Source: Paludibacter jiangxiensis (GTDB lineage: Bacteria > Bacteroidota > Bacteroidia > Bacteroidales > Paludibacteraceae). From it: a stretch of DNA of 54,444 nt. The stretch lies in NCBI GenBank assembly GCA_945870155.1, contig CAMBSB010000017.1:1-54444 (forward strand). Reading direction: 5' to 3'. Below the pieces are notes generated by a model that was not told the DNA's origin, did no database searches, and worked only from the letters and a program-made list of their open reading frames with translations. The position numbers were made by a program, and so were the translations under genes. Positions 16,179-25,500 of the stretch are shown here, piece after piece (the stretch's first letter is position 1; each line of letters starts with the position of its first letter).

Positions 16179-18041
16179 TTACCAGCCCGGATTCTGTGTT
16201 AACCCGTAATCTTTGTAAATTTCAGCTATTGGAAATGCTGCCATATACCATTTTGGATCGAAGTTTTTTACACCACCATCACCATCTTGCCATGCGCGTT
16301 TGAAAAGCGTAAATTTATGATACGAATAGCGGTTTGGCACAGCAACACCATTGCGGTACACACGTTTAATACGCAAACCCGACAACTGTTTGCGGAAATC
16401 ATTTTCGCGTTTCCATCGTTTCATGTCGAACAAGCGAACTCCTTCCAACCCAAATTCGCGCGAGCGTTCGTCCAGGATCTCCTCCCTTAAATTTTCTTTA
16501 GTCCATACTTTTCCAGTATAAGCATCTTTCAATCCTTTCAACCCAACGCGGGCACGCACCTGATCAACCCAAGTGAAAGCATCTTCCATACGTCCAGCCT
16601 CGTTAAGTGCTTCGGCATAACTCAGATAAATTTCGGCTAAGCGCAAATAAGGCCATTGTGCTGGCGCTCCTATCGAGGTAGCATTGGTTCTGTCTAAAAT
16701 AAATTTAAATATGGTCATGCCAGATGCTGCTGCACCGGATTCGAGTTGATTACCACGTTCACGTCCACCCATCCACAATTCTGATTTACGTCCCTGAAAA
16801 TCAACATTGTTTACTAAAATTGTTTCGTATAAACGCGGATCGCGATTGGCATATGGATCTAAAAATACGGTGTCGCCGGGTCCTTTAATTTGTTTGATTG
16901 CCAAAGTATCTTTGTCCCAAATCGTTTTATCGAACGGCGTACCATCAGCCATAGGGAATAAGTTACTATATTCGAGGGTAGGAGTAGCAGCCCCATACGA
17001 GCCTAATGACTGCAAGCAATAATAATTGGCATTCCAGTAATCGGGCACACTATAACGTATACGTGTTGAAATAAGCATTTCGGTTGTGCCACGTGTAAAA
17101 TATGACTGACGATAGTTGGATACCAAACTGAATCCACCTTCGGCATCCAGGGCATTTTTATCAAAAAACACCTGACAAGCAGCCACCACATCGTTCCACA
17201 TTGTTTCGTCTTTACCACCAAACCAAATCTGTCTTTTCTCGATTGATTCATACGTTTTAGCCGTATAATAGGGCACAACATCGTTAAATAACGGACTGGC
17301 TGCAAAAAGTAACATTCTTATTTTCAATCCCTGAGCTGCACCACCCGTAAATCGTCCATCCCATTTGGAAACATCGGCAGCTGTTAGTTTCCAAGGTAAA
17401 ACAGCAAGCGCTTCGTCGCATAAATCGGTTATAAATTTGAGCGTTTCTTTAGCAGTGGCACGCGGAATTTCCAAATCGTCCTGTGTGGTAAATGCCTTTT
17501 TAATCAAAGGTAAACCACCAAAATGACGGTACATATCGGCATAATGCGTGGCAATAATCATTTTGGCTTCGCCTTTCAGGCGTGCTTTTGAAGCATCATC
17601 CATATCGGGTACTCTGTCTACATTTTCGAGAAAAATATAGGCACTGCGAATACCCATCCAACTACCTTCTAAGGTGTAATTATAAACACTACCATTGCCT
17701 TCTTCCGAAGCATTGTATTTACCTGAATAATATTGTTTGTTCACATTATCCCACGATAAATAACTCTGAAAGTTATCGCTAAGAGACTCGGGAAGCCCCA
17801 TGCCCATAGCATTTCCACGATCGCTCCAATCCCAATTTAAGCCATAGAATAATGTAGAATAACTATTCCACAGAAACTGTTCTGCCAATTGTGCTTTCGA
17901 AAACACGGTATCGATGGTAATATCCTCTCCGGGCATTTTATCCAAGAAATCGTTACCGAATTTAAAATCATCGGTACACGAGGCAATTGCTATTGCTAAG
18001 AAAAGCCCCAATAATATCTTATTTATTTTTTTCATATCCAT
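16179..18041 (-). CDS. SusD/RagB-type glycan-binding lipoprotein (first pair)
   Basis: The protein has 620 residues from ATG 18041; MKK at 18035 is an equally plausible start. The lipoprotein signal ends AIASC (Cys22), followed by TDDFKFGNDF, acidic as expected for surface export. SusD hallmarks are present: AKMIIATHYADMYRHFGGLPLI, LKIRMLLFAASPLF, YLRLAEIYLSYAEALNEAG and LREEILDERSREFGLEGVRLFDMKRW. The C-terminus PIAEIYKDYGLTQNPGW is typical. It is divergent from the second SusD, so the two pairs probably bind different oligosaccharides. It begins 13 bases after the SusC stop at 18055. Confidence 0.95.
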   Translation of the reverse strand: MDMKKINKILLGLFLAIAIASCTDDFKFGNDFLDKMPGEDITIDTVFSKAQLAEQFLWNSYSTLFYGLNWDWSDRGNAMGMGLPESLSDNFQSYLSWDNVNKQYYSGKYNASEEGNGSVYNYTLEGSWMGIRSAYIFLENVDRVPDMDDASKARLKGEAKMIIATHYADMYRHFGGLPLIKKAFTTQDDLEIPRATAKETLKFITDLCDEALAVLPWKLTAADVSKWDGRFTGGAAQGLKIRMLLFAASPLFNDVVPYYTAKTYESIEKRQIWFGGKDETMWNDVVAACQVFFDKNALDAEGGFSLVSNYRQSYFTRGTTEMLISTRIRYSVPDYWNANYYCLQSLGSYGAATPTLEYSNLFPMADGTPFDKTIWDKDTLAIKQIKGPGDTVFLDPYANRDPRLYETILVNNVDFQGRKSELWMGGRERGNQLESGAAASGMTIFKFILDRTNATSIGAPAQWPYLRLAEIYLSYAEALNEAGRMEDAFTWVDQVRARVGLKGLKDAYTGKVWTKENLREEILDERSREFGLEGVRLFDMKRWKRENDFRKQLSGLRIKRVYRNGVAVPNRYSYHKFTLFKRAWQDGDGGVKNFDPKWYMAAFPIAEIYKDYGLTQNPGW

Positions 18042-18054
18042 ATAAAATTAAAGA

Positions 18055-21000
18055 TTAAAACGAAGCATTTATACCAACATTCATAATACGCATGGTAGGA
18101 TATGTTGGGCGACTACTTGTTTGCGTTTCGGGGTCGGCAATTTTCAGATAATCAAAGGTTAGTACATTGTAAGCATTTCCAAAAACACGGAATTGAGAAA
18201 TTCCCATTTTTTTGAAAAATGGAATACTTAGCGTTTTGGATACTTCGATAGTTTTCAGACGAAGATAACTGGCATCTTTGAGCCACAAATCCGAATTGAA
18301 ATCGTAATTGTTGGCAACAGCTGCAAACGAAGGTCGTGGCAATGTAGCTGTAGTAGCTGTTTCTGGCGTCCATCGGTTATCGTATTGCGATTGCATCAAG
18401 GAGCGATTCCCTGTAGCACCTAATGGTACACGGAAGGTTTCTTCCAACAGGCGCGATGTCATGGTAGCACCCACCCAAAGCATACTAAACGAGAATCCTT
18501 TGTAATTGGCACCAAGTGTTATACCACCATTTAGGGAAGGATACACAGGATTACCCATTGCAGCATCATCGTTAGCATCAATCAAGCCATCGCCGCTCAG
18601 GTCGCGGTATACGGCATCGCCGGGCATTAATGATCCGGGATGTTTAGCTATAGGCTGTCCGTTATCGGTCATGCCATCGTAGTAAAAACCAATAAATTTT
18701 TTACCGAAATACTGTCCTACCGATTTCCCGGTTCGCCATTGATATTCGTAGGGCGATAATACTTCATCCTGATATACGATTACGTTTTTGGTGTACGACA
18801 AATTCATATTTACATAATAATCTAATTTCCCAATTTTATCTCGCCATTTTAGCGTCAGTTCTGTACCTTTATTATCCACAACTCCCAAATTGAGTACCGG
18901 CAGGTTCATAGCTAAAAAACCGGGATCACGCTTTTTGCTGGCTAATATTCCTTCGCGATGTTCGAAAAACACATCCACCGAAAGCGCTAATTTATTTTTG
19001 ATAAATGACATGTCAACTCCGTAATTTTGTTTGTACGAAGTTTCCCAAGTAATGAGTGGATTTCCAATTTTACCTTCGGCAACTCCGGGTAATAAAGAGG
19101 TAACATTGACGCCAAAATTATAGCCTTTGGCACCCGTAACATAGCTGTCGGGCAAATAAAGGAAACGATAACTATCGTTGGCTTTATCATTACCAACTAC
19201 ACCATAGGATGCTCTGAGCTTCAAGAAACTAATAAACTGCTGACTTTTCATAAATTGCTCTTCAGAAATTATCCAGCCAGCCGAAGCCGATGGAAATAAA
19301 CCAAAGCGAAGTTTGGGGTCGTTTGGAAAGTTTTCGGAACCATTATAACCCATATTCAAATCGAGCATGTAGCGGGTTTTGTAATCGTAGGTTACGCGAC
19401 CAACCAAACCTACATAACCTGTAGGGATTTCGGTATACGATACCGGATAATATGAGCGCGATTGATTGTACAAAGCCAATGCAGAAACATTGTGGTTGCC
19501 AAATGAACGCGAATAATCAAGACTTGCCTCGGCATACCAATTTCGTCCTTTTGAGAAGCTTTCGCCATAAGATAAAACGCCTTCGTCACCATTTTTAACA
19601 AAAACTATGTCATTCATTTCAGAAGCAGGCGTGTTTGTTATCCATGTAATATCTTTTTTGTACCAGGGTTTGAAATTTTCAATAGAAGACGACCTGTTTT
19701 TGGAATGGTTATAAATGCTATTATATGCTCCTTTAATTTTTAGTGACAGGCCTTTTGTGATAAAATCTAATTTTTGTTTTAACTCAACATCAATATTCAA
19801 GTCGTTGCGTGTGGTGTTAATAAAACCTTTTCCATAATAAGAGCTTAAACCATCGTTCCCATTTATAGGTACATATAAACTATTGTTTGTTATCCATTTT
19901 CCATCCACAATTCCTGCTCCAACTATGGGCGTTGCCCAGTATAAATAACGGAAGAGTTGTGATTGATCATCTACTTGTGGTTGGTTTCTGTTTTCAAGTC
20001 TTCCACCCAGATTAATCTTCATGGTAGTAGTTGAAGTGAAATCAATATCTAAGTTTGTTCGGTAATTATATCGTTTAAAATAAAAATTTCCATTATAGCG
20101 AGAATCGTAGTTTTCGAACATACCATCCTGAAACAACGAACCAAGGGAGGTAAAATAACGAACACGTTTGGTACCACCTGTGATATTAACATTGGTCTGG
20201 CTTTGAGGAGCCGTTTTCTTAAACAACATATCCATCCAATCTACATTCGGATATATCAACGGATTGCTGCCTGTGCGAAATGCTTCTTTGGCTTCGTCCG
20301 AAAAAACAGGAGCTCTGCCATCGTTTTTCAACGCTTCTTCGTAGTAACTAACCCATTTGTTAGCATCTGCAAATTCAACCATGCGTGTAGGTGTTTGGTA
20401 GCCGTACGAAGTGGTAACACTTACTTTGGCTGTGCCTTCGTCGCCACGTCGGGTAGTAACGAGAATTACACCATTGGCACCGCGTACACCGAATACGGCA
20501 GTTGCCGAAGCATCTTTCAGTACACTCACGCTTTCTATTTCGTTGGGGTCGAGGTTGAAGAAACTTCGTTCCACACCATCCACCAAAATAAGCGGACTTG
20601 AATTAGCTGTAGTGAGCGAACCTATACCACGAACAAAAATTTCAGGATTATCAGCTCCGGGCTGTCCCGAATACTGAACGGAGGAAACACCACTTAAATT
20701 ACCCGCTAAAATATTCCCGATATTGGGCGAAGGCGATTTAAGTAATTCGGCAGTGTTAATTGAAACTACTGCGCCGGTCATGGTTACTTTTTTCTTTTGT
20801 CCGTAACCAATAACTTGTACTTCAGATAAGTTTTGTGCGTTCTCTTCTAAAGTAATCTTGAGCAGTTGCTGTCCTTTAATTTTTACTTGCTGAGCCACAT
20901 AGCCAATATAGCTAACATTCAGCACTTCGCCATCAACACGGTCTCTTATGGCAAAATTTCCATCAATATCTGTGATGGTGCCGGTGGTAGAGCCTTTTAC

Positions 21001-21141
21001 AGTTACGTTTACACCTATTAAAGGCTGTCCCGAAACGTCTATCACTTTCCCTTTTACATCGAACTTGCCTTGAGCAACAAGTAGTGCGGGCAACAAAAGA
21101 AACAAGAGTGTACTAAAACTCAGTTTTTTGTGAAATCGCAT
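18055..21141 (-). CDS. SusC-type TonB-dependent receptor, full length (first pair)
   Basis: The protein has 1028 residues. It has a signal peptide (ending LLVAQG), then a carboxypeptidase-regulatory-like domain (about 25-110: VKGKVIDVSGQPLIGVNVTVKG, GTITDIDGNFAI). The plug follows (VQVIGYGQKKKVTMTGAVVS; FVRGIGSL; PLILVDGVERSFFNLDP; SVLKDASATAVFGVRGANGV) and then a complete barrel ending MNVGINASF. It imports oligosaccharides across the outer membrane with the SusD encoded downstream. A possible -7 box lies at 21180-21187. This gene probably begins a transcript that continues into the second SusCD pair, given spacers of 13, 78 and 29 bases. Confidence 0.96.
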   Translation of the reverse strand: MRFHKKLSFSTLLFLLLPALLVAQGKFDVKGKVIDVSGQPLIGVNVTVKGSTTGTITDIDGNFAIRDRVDGEVLNVSYIGYVAQQVKIKGQQLLKITLEENAQNLSEVQVIGYGQKKKVTMTGAVVSINTAELLKSPSPNIGNILAGNLSGVSSVQYSGQPGADNPEIFVRGIGSLTTANSSPLILVDGVERSFFNLDPNEIESVSVLKDASATAVFGVRGANGVILVTTRRGDEGTAKVSVTTSYGYQTPTRMVEFADANKWVSYYEEALKNDGRAPVFSDEAKEAFRTGSNPLIYPNVDWMDMLFKKTAPQSQTNVNITGGTKRVRYFTSLGSLFQDGMFENYDSRYNGNFYFKRYNYRTNLDIDFTSTTTMKINLGGRLENRNQPQVDDQSQLFRYLYWATPIVGAGIVDGKWITNNSLYVPINGNDGLSSYYGKGFINTTRNDLNIDVELKQKLDFITKGLSLKIKGAYNSIYNHSKNRSSSIENFKPWYKKDITWITNTPASEMNDIVFVKNGDEGVLSYGESFSKGRNWYAEASLDYSRSFGNHNVSALALYNQSRSYYPVSYTEIPTGYVGLVGRVTYDYKTRYMLDLNMGYNGSENFPNDPKLRFGLFPSASAGWIISEEQFMKSQQFISFLKLRASYGVVGNDKANDSYRFLYLPDSYVTGAKGYNFGVNVTSLLPGVAEGKIGNPLITWETSYKQNYGVDMSFIKNKLALSVDVFFEHREGILASKKRDPGFLAMNLPVLNLGVVDNKGTELTLKWRDKIGKLDYYVNMNLSYTKNVIVYQDEVLSPYEYQWRTGKSVGQYFGKKFIGFYYDGMTDNGQPIAKHPGSLMPGDAVYRDLSGDGLIDANDDAAMGNPVYPSLNGGITLGANYKGFSFSMLWVGATMTSRLLEETFRVPLGATGNRSLMQSQYDNRWTPETATTATLPRPSFAAVANNYDFNSDLWLKDASYLRLKTIEVSKTLSIPFFKKMGISQFRVFGNAYNVLTFDYLKIADPETQTSSRPTYPTMRIMNVGINASF

Positions 21142-21179
21142 AATTATTAAAATTAGATTATTGTTGATTTTTTACTTTA

Positions 21180-21187
21180 CAAAAGTA
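21180..21187 (-). promoter_or_regulatory. Possible -7 box of the first SusCD operon
   Basis: On the minus strand TACTTTTG fits TAnnTTTG, 38 bases before the SusC ATG. The bases immediately upstream read CCACCC, the same as at the promoter-like site 26680-26687. No TTTG is found 19 bases upstream, which fits an activator-dependent promoter. Confidence 0.45.
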
Positions 21188-21226
21188 GGGTGGAGTTTTA
21201 CAAAACACTCCTAAAATAAGTTCAAT

Positions 21227-22357
21227 TTAGTTGACAATTGAACCAAAAGTCCATTTATCATACCATTTTAATACTGGTTTCCCGTTTTCGAACAAAATAG
21301 GCAGCCAAATATACCGACCATCGATAGGCATTTTTGGTGTCCAGCGGTCGGCCATAAAAATATAGAGGTCTTTTTTGCCTTCCACTTTCTGAATATAAGT
21401 TCCTTGCGAATGAAATGTCAGGTTTGCATTTTCGCCCACACAGGGATTTCCCAATTCTGTCCATGTTCCAAATAGTGAGTCGGCAACTGCCATACGCGCT
21501 GCATTGGGTGTCCAGCCTGTGCAATCGGATGTAATCAGAAAATATTTTCCTTCTTTTTTCAATAGGGTAGGGGCTTCGTTATGCTTACTGGCTAAAATGC
21601 GCACATAGCGTCCGGAGTGGCTTTGATAGTCGTCCGAAAGTTCTGCAATTTGCAGTGTTTGATTTTCTTCGGAAGCAAAAATATGGTAAGCTTTTTTGTT
21701 GTCGTCTACAAAAATGGTCATGTCGCGAGACATTTGTCCGCCCACCAAATCGCGTCGCACGTACATTCCATTTTCAACCGCCTCACGCAATCGCTGCCGC
21801 TCCGATTTTGGAATATCAGCAAGGGTAAGCGTATCGTTTTTTTGTTCTTGGGTAAAATTCAATGGATAAATTCCGGCATTGGGTCGATACGAACGAACGT
21901 ACTCAAAATTGCCTGTAGGACTATCGCATACAGCCATTGCCACACGAGCGGCTTTGTAGCCTTGTCCTTTCAGTTCCAAGTGAAACCAAAGGACATACTT
22001 CTGTGATTTTTCATTGTATACAACCTTTGGGCGTTCCATAATACATCCCTTTGTTATATCCGAACTGTCGTTGTCGGTTACAACCGGCAACACCACACCT
22101 TCGAACTTCCAGTTTACCAAATCGCGCGACGAATAACAGTTTATGCCCACATTGGCTTCGTTTGATGTCTCATCTTTGTGTTCACCGTACCAATAATAAA
22201 CGCCTTTGCGAAATAGTATACCGCCACCATGCGCATTAATGTGAATGCCTCTGTTGTCTTTCCACAGTTCTCCTGGCACAATAGCATTTGTAATGCGACC
22301 GGTAGAACAGGCAAGCGGTATAATACATACAACAGCTAGTAGTCTGAATAGTTTCAT
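21227..22357 (-). CDS. GH43 lipoprotein, exo-beta-1,3-galactanase-like
   Basis: From the ATG at 22357 (an ATG at 22375 adds six residues) the protein has 376 residues with a lipobox IPLAC (Cys17). No acidic residues follow the Cys, so it is probably periplasmic-facing. The five-bladed propeller motifs are HINAHGGGILFRKGVYYWYGEHK at the first blade, IMERPKVVYN (probable general acid Glu), QMSRDMTIFVDD and SDCTGWTPNAARMAVAD. INAHGGG and ERPKV are the form I recall for subfamily GH43_24 galactan beta-1,3-galactosidases, in which the usual catalytic-base Asp of GH43 is absent. Subfamily 34 is the alternative. It follows the 52-residue protein by 10 bases, so they are probably cotranslated. Confidence 0.8.
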   Translation of the reverse strand: MKLFRLLAVVCIIPLACSTGRITNAIVPGELWKDNRGIHINAHGGGILFRKGVYYWYGEHKDETSNEANVGINCYSSRDLVNWKFEGVVLPVVTDNDSSDITKGCIMERPKVVYNEKSQKYVLWFHLELKGQGYKAARVAMAVCDSPTGNFEYVRSYRPNAGIYPLNFTQEQKNDTLTLADIPKSERQRLREAVENGMYVRRDLVGGQMSRDMTIFVDDNKKAYHIFASEENQTLQIAELSDDYQSHSGRYVRILASKHNEAPTLLKKEGKYFLITSDCTGWTPNAARMAVADSLFGTWTELGNPCVGENANLTFHSQGTYIQKVEGKKDLYIFMADRWTPKMPIDGRYIWLPILFENGKPVLKWYDKWTFGSIVN

Positions 22358-22367
22358 TTTGGTAAAC

Positions 22368-22526
22368 TTACGCAAAAGGTGTTTTATTGAAATGATCAGG
22401 ACTTGACATAATATTTAGACTTTCATCCGGACCTATAGGTGGTACAGATTCCAATGCTAAAGATATTTCGTTATCGAGTACGATTAGCTCTATTGCCGGT
22501 GATTTGTATGATTTTTTGATTTCCAT
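22368..22526 (-). CDS. Small 52-residue protein of unknown function
   Basis: From the ATG at 22526 (MEIKKSYKSPAIELIVLDNE; an ATG at 22556 adds ten unlikely residues from the spacer) the protein has 52 residues. It has no signal peptide, no membrane segment and no Cys. The pattern is a basic start, a SPAIELIVLDNEISLALES block, a PPIGPDE turn and a tail with FNKTPFA. I recall similar short proteins (SP.IE...LDNEISL.L.S.PP.GP) scattered through Bacteroidota genomes, but cannot verify this here. It lies between the 1334-residue T9SS protein (stop 22593) and the GH43 gene (start 22357), all on one strand. A peptide precursor, chaperone-like or leader role is possible. None is shown by the sequence. 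Confidence 0.6.
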   Translation of the reverse strand: MEIKKSYKSPAIELIVLDNEISLALESVPPIGPDESLNIMSSPDHFNKTPFA

Positions 22527-22546
22527 GATATTATTATTTTTTAAAA

Positions 22547-22584
22547 CTGCCCCCAACCCGTCAGCTGACGGACTGGGAGACAGC
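22547..22584. repeat. Diverged dispersed palindromic element, copy 5
   Basis: CTGCCCCCAACCC is followed by CGTCAGCTGACG (a perfect palindrome) and ACTGGGAGACAG. It sits between the repeat-protein stop (22593) and the small gene. The C-run with AA and the flanking CTG/CAG resemble the other copies, but the core differs. Confidence 0.6.
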
Positions 22585-22592
22585 TTTACTTA

Positions 22593-25500
22593 CTATTTAA
22601 TGATTACTCTTGTTGAATTAGTATTACCCACTTTTACCACATAAACGCCTGCGGCAAGTTTGAAGTTTGAAGTTTGATAGTTTGAAGTTATTGCTCCGTT
22701 CTCAATTAACTGACCCATGGCATTGTAAATAGCATAACTGCTTTTTACAGGTGCACTTATTACAATCTGATTAGCTGCATTTACAAATACCTGTGTATTA
22801 AGTTTGCTAGCATTATCAATGCCTGTGGCAACACCCGGAGCACGGAACAATAAGCTGAAACGGTCGGTAGAAGCAGCTGTAATCGGTGCACTGAAGTTAT
22901 AAGCCACACCATCGGTAAGTTCAAATTCAGTTGTTGGATTTAGCTTGTCGATAAGCATTATACGAGTTCCGGCTTCGAAGTTTGTCATTTCGCTGCGCGA
23001 GATGCTGAAATCACCTGCTGTTAGAGTTCCAAAACCAATTGGAATTTCAGTGTCATATTCTACATCATTCATGCCATTGATAACCAATTTTTTAGCATCA
23101 GCCACAGTGTAAATATCGGCTATATCGGTAGCATTGTTCAACATTTTTGGCGAATCGTAACTATCGTAGTTGTCGGAAGCATTGGCATCGAATACCAGCA
23201 AAGCCTCATCTGCTCTTGTACCGTTTGAAACTTGCAAGCGTAGTTTTTTGCGATCTAAATTTTGAGCTGCAGGTGCTTTAAGCGCATTGCCTGTTTCATG
23301 CGAACGCATATCGTCGGTAAATTGGATAGTTGTAGTTTGTTTAGCCAACACCCAGAAACCTTGCATTGGTGGTATTATGCCGGTGGTTCCTAGTGGCACA
23401 GCATCGCCTGTAAATGCATTATAAGTTTTGAACGACCAGCCACCAGTGTTGCCATTTCCTACTTTGGTACGATACCAGATGCTTGGTTCAATTTTAGCCA
23501 CATTGGCATCGGTAAATGCTTTTGTCCAATTCAAATGCGATGGGTATGGATTACCAATCAGATTATAACCTTTACCCGAAGTTGCTGCAGGTGTATAAGT
23601 TAGATTAACCGTAACATTTCCTGTATTTAAACTTCCACCACTTTGAGTTGTAAATGTAATAGGAGCATCAGCAGCACCAGGCAATGCAATATAACCTTTA
23701 CCGGCTGTTAAGCCCGCACCAACACTTACTGGAACCCAACCCAAATTTGAGAGTGATTCATCCCGACCATAATAGGTATAACCTGCTGGTGCAATCGCAT
23801 TGCTTACCGGGCTCGAAACATAATAATTACGTGTATTGGCTAAATATTGCTCTACAGCAGTTGTTCCGGTTACTACAAGCGAACCAGTTCCTTCGGGTTT
23901 GAAGGTGGAAGTACTTGAAGCGTCACTTTTCAGTGTAAGGTTAGTAAGTGTAAGTGTTTGACCGGTTGGTACGGTCAATTTAGCACCACCGTTAACGGTA
24001 ATGGAACGAACAGTTTTGCCTGTATTTATAACTAATTCGCCAGAAGTAACAGTAATATCGGTATTTGCCAACTGCACATCCGATAAACCAGCATCGGTGA
24101 TATTTCCACCAGTATTATTATTGGCGGCAGCAGTAATGCTAAATGCATAAGCACTTGATGTAGCTGCATTGTAATTTGTACCTGCTGCGGCACTTGCCAC
24201 TACCTGATAAGCACCGGCATTGGTTGGCGCTATTTCAGACGAATATCCACCACCATCAGTGCTGGTATATAATAAGGTTGGAGTACCGCCATCACCATTA
24301 TAGCTAACTGTAGCCGGACCTTGTGCCGAACCATTATAGGTAAAGCTTTGTGTGCCCGAAACACTAAGCGTTGGGTTGGCTTTGGTAATGGTTATTGTAC
24401 CTGTTGGCTTATTAATCCAATAGTTACCATAAGTAGTGGATAAACCCGCATCGTAGGTTATAGTAACTCCGGATGTACCCGCTGCCGTGGTATTTGTATA
24501 AGTGGTGGTGTATGTGGCTGTACCACTTATGATACCTGAATTATCGCTACCTACAAAGCCTGTTGGTGTATATGTACCTGCAGCTGTAACTGCCGAAGCA
24601 GCTGTGCCATACGTTACTGTTTGATTACCAGCGGTAATGTTCAATTGTCGTTGATTGATTTGTGCCCAATAAGTTTTGTTAGCCAAACTATAGTTTGATG
24701 CTAAACCTCCATTAGTGCCATTTACGAGTGTGTAAACGATTGTTCCTGTTTCTCCATATACATTAGGAGATGATAAGGTGCATGTGGCAGTAGCAGTAAC
24801 CGTTTCGGAGCCTACAAAGCCCGTAATTGTACCTTTAGTTATTGTTCCTGAAGTGGTATTCCCGTTGTAATCTTTTGCAGCAATGGAATAACCGGAAACG
24901 CTTAATGCTTTAGCAGTAATTGTAGCAGCAGAAGTGCCTTGAATTGTAAGGGTATAATTAGCAGCTTCTGCTCCAGTTAAACTCAATCCGCTATAGGTTA
25001 CTGTGGTTGCACTTGTTACATTTTTAGAGTTATAAGTTCCAACAGGTGTACCCGTAATACTTACCTCATCACCTATATATGGCTTTCCATCACTAGTTGT
25101 TCCTGTTCCAGTTGCTTCAGAAGTAAGTAATGCTTTGGCATCTGTTACAATCGCAGAAGTAGTTCCATCATAGATTTTGCTTGCTGGAACTGATAGACCA
25201 GTCATGGTCAATGCTTTGGCAGTAATTGTTGCAGACGAAGTTCCTTGAATTGTAAGTGTATAATTTGCAGCCTGTGCTCCTGTTAAACTCAATCCGCTGT
25301 AAGTTACTGTTGTTGCACTTGATACATCTTTGGAGTTATAAGTTCCAACAGGCGTACCAGTAATGCTTACCGCATCACCTGTATAAGGTTTTCCATCGCT
25401 TGAAGTTCCTGTTCCAATTGCTTCAGTAGCTTGAAGGGCTTTGGCATCTGTTACTACCGCAGTAGTAGTTCCGTTATAGATTTTACTTGCTGGAACAGTT

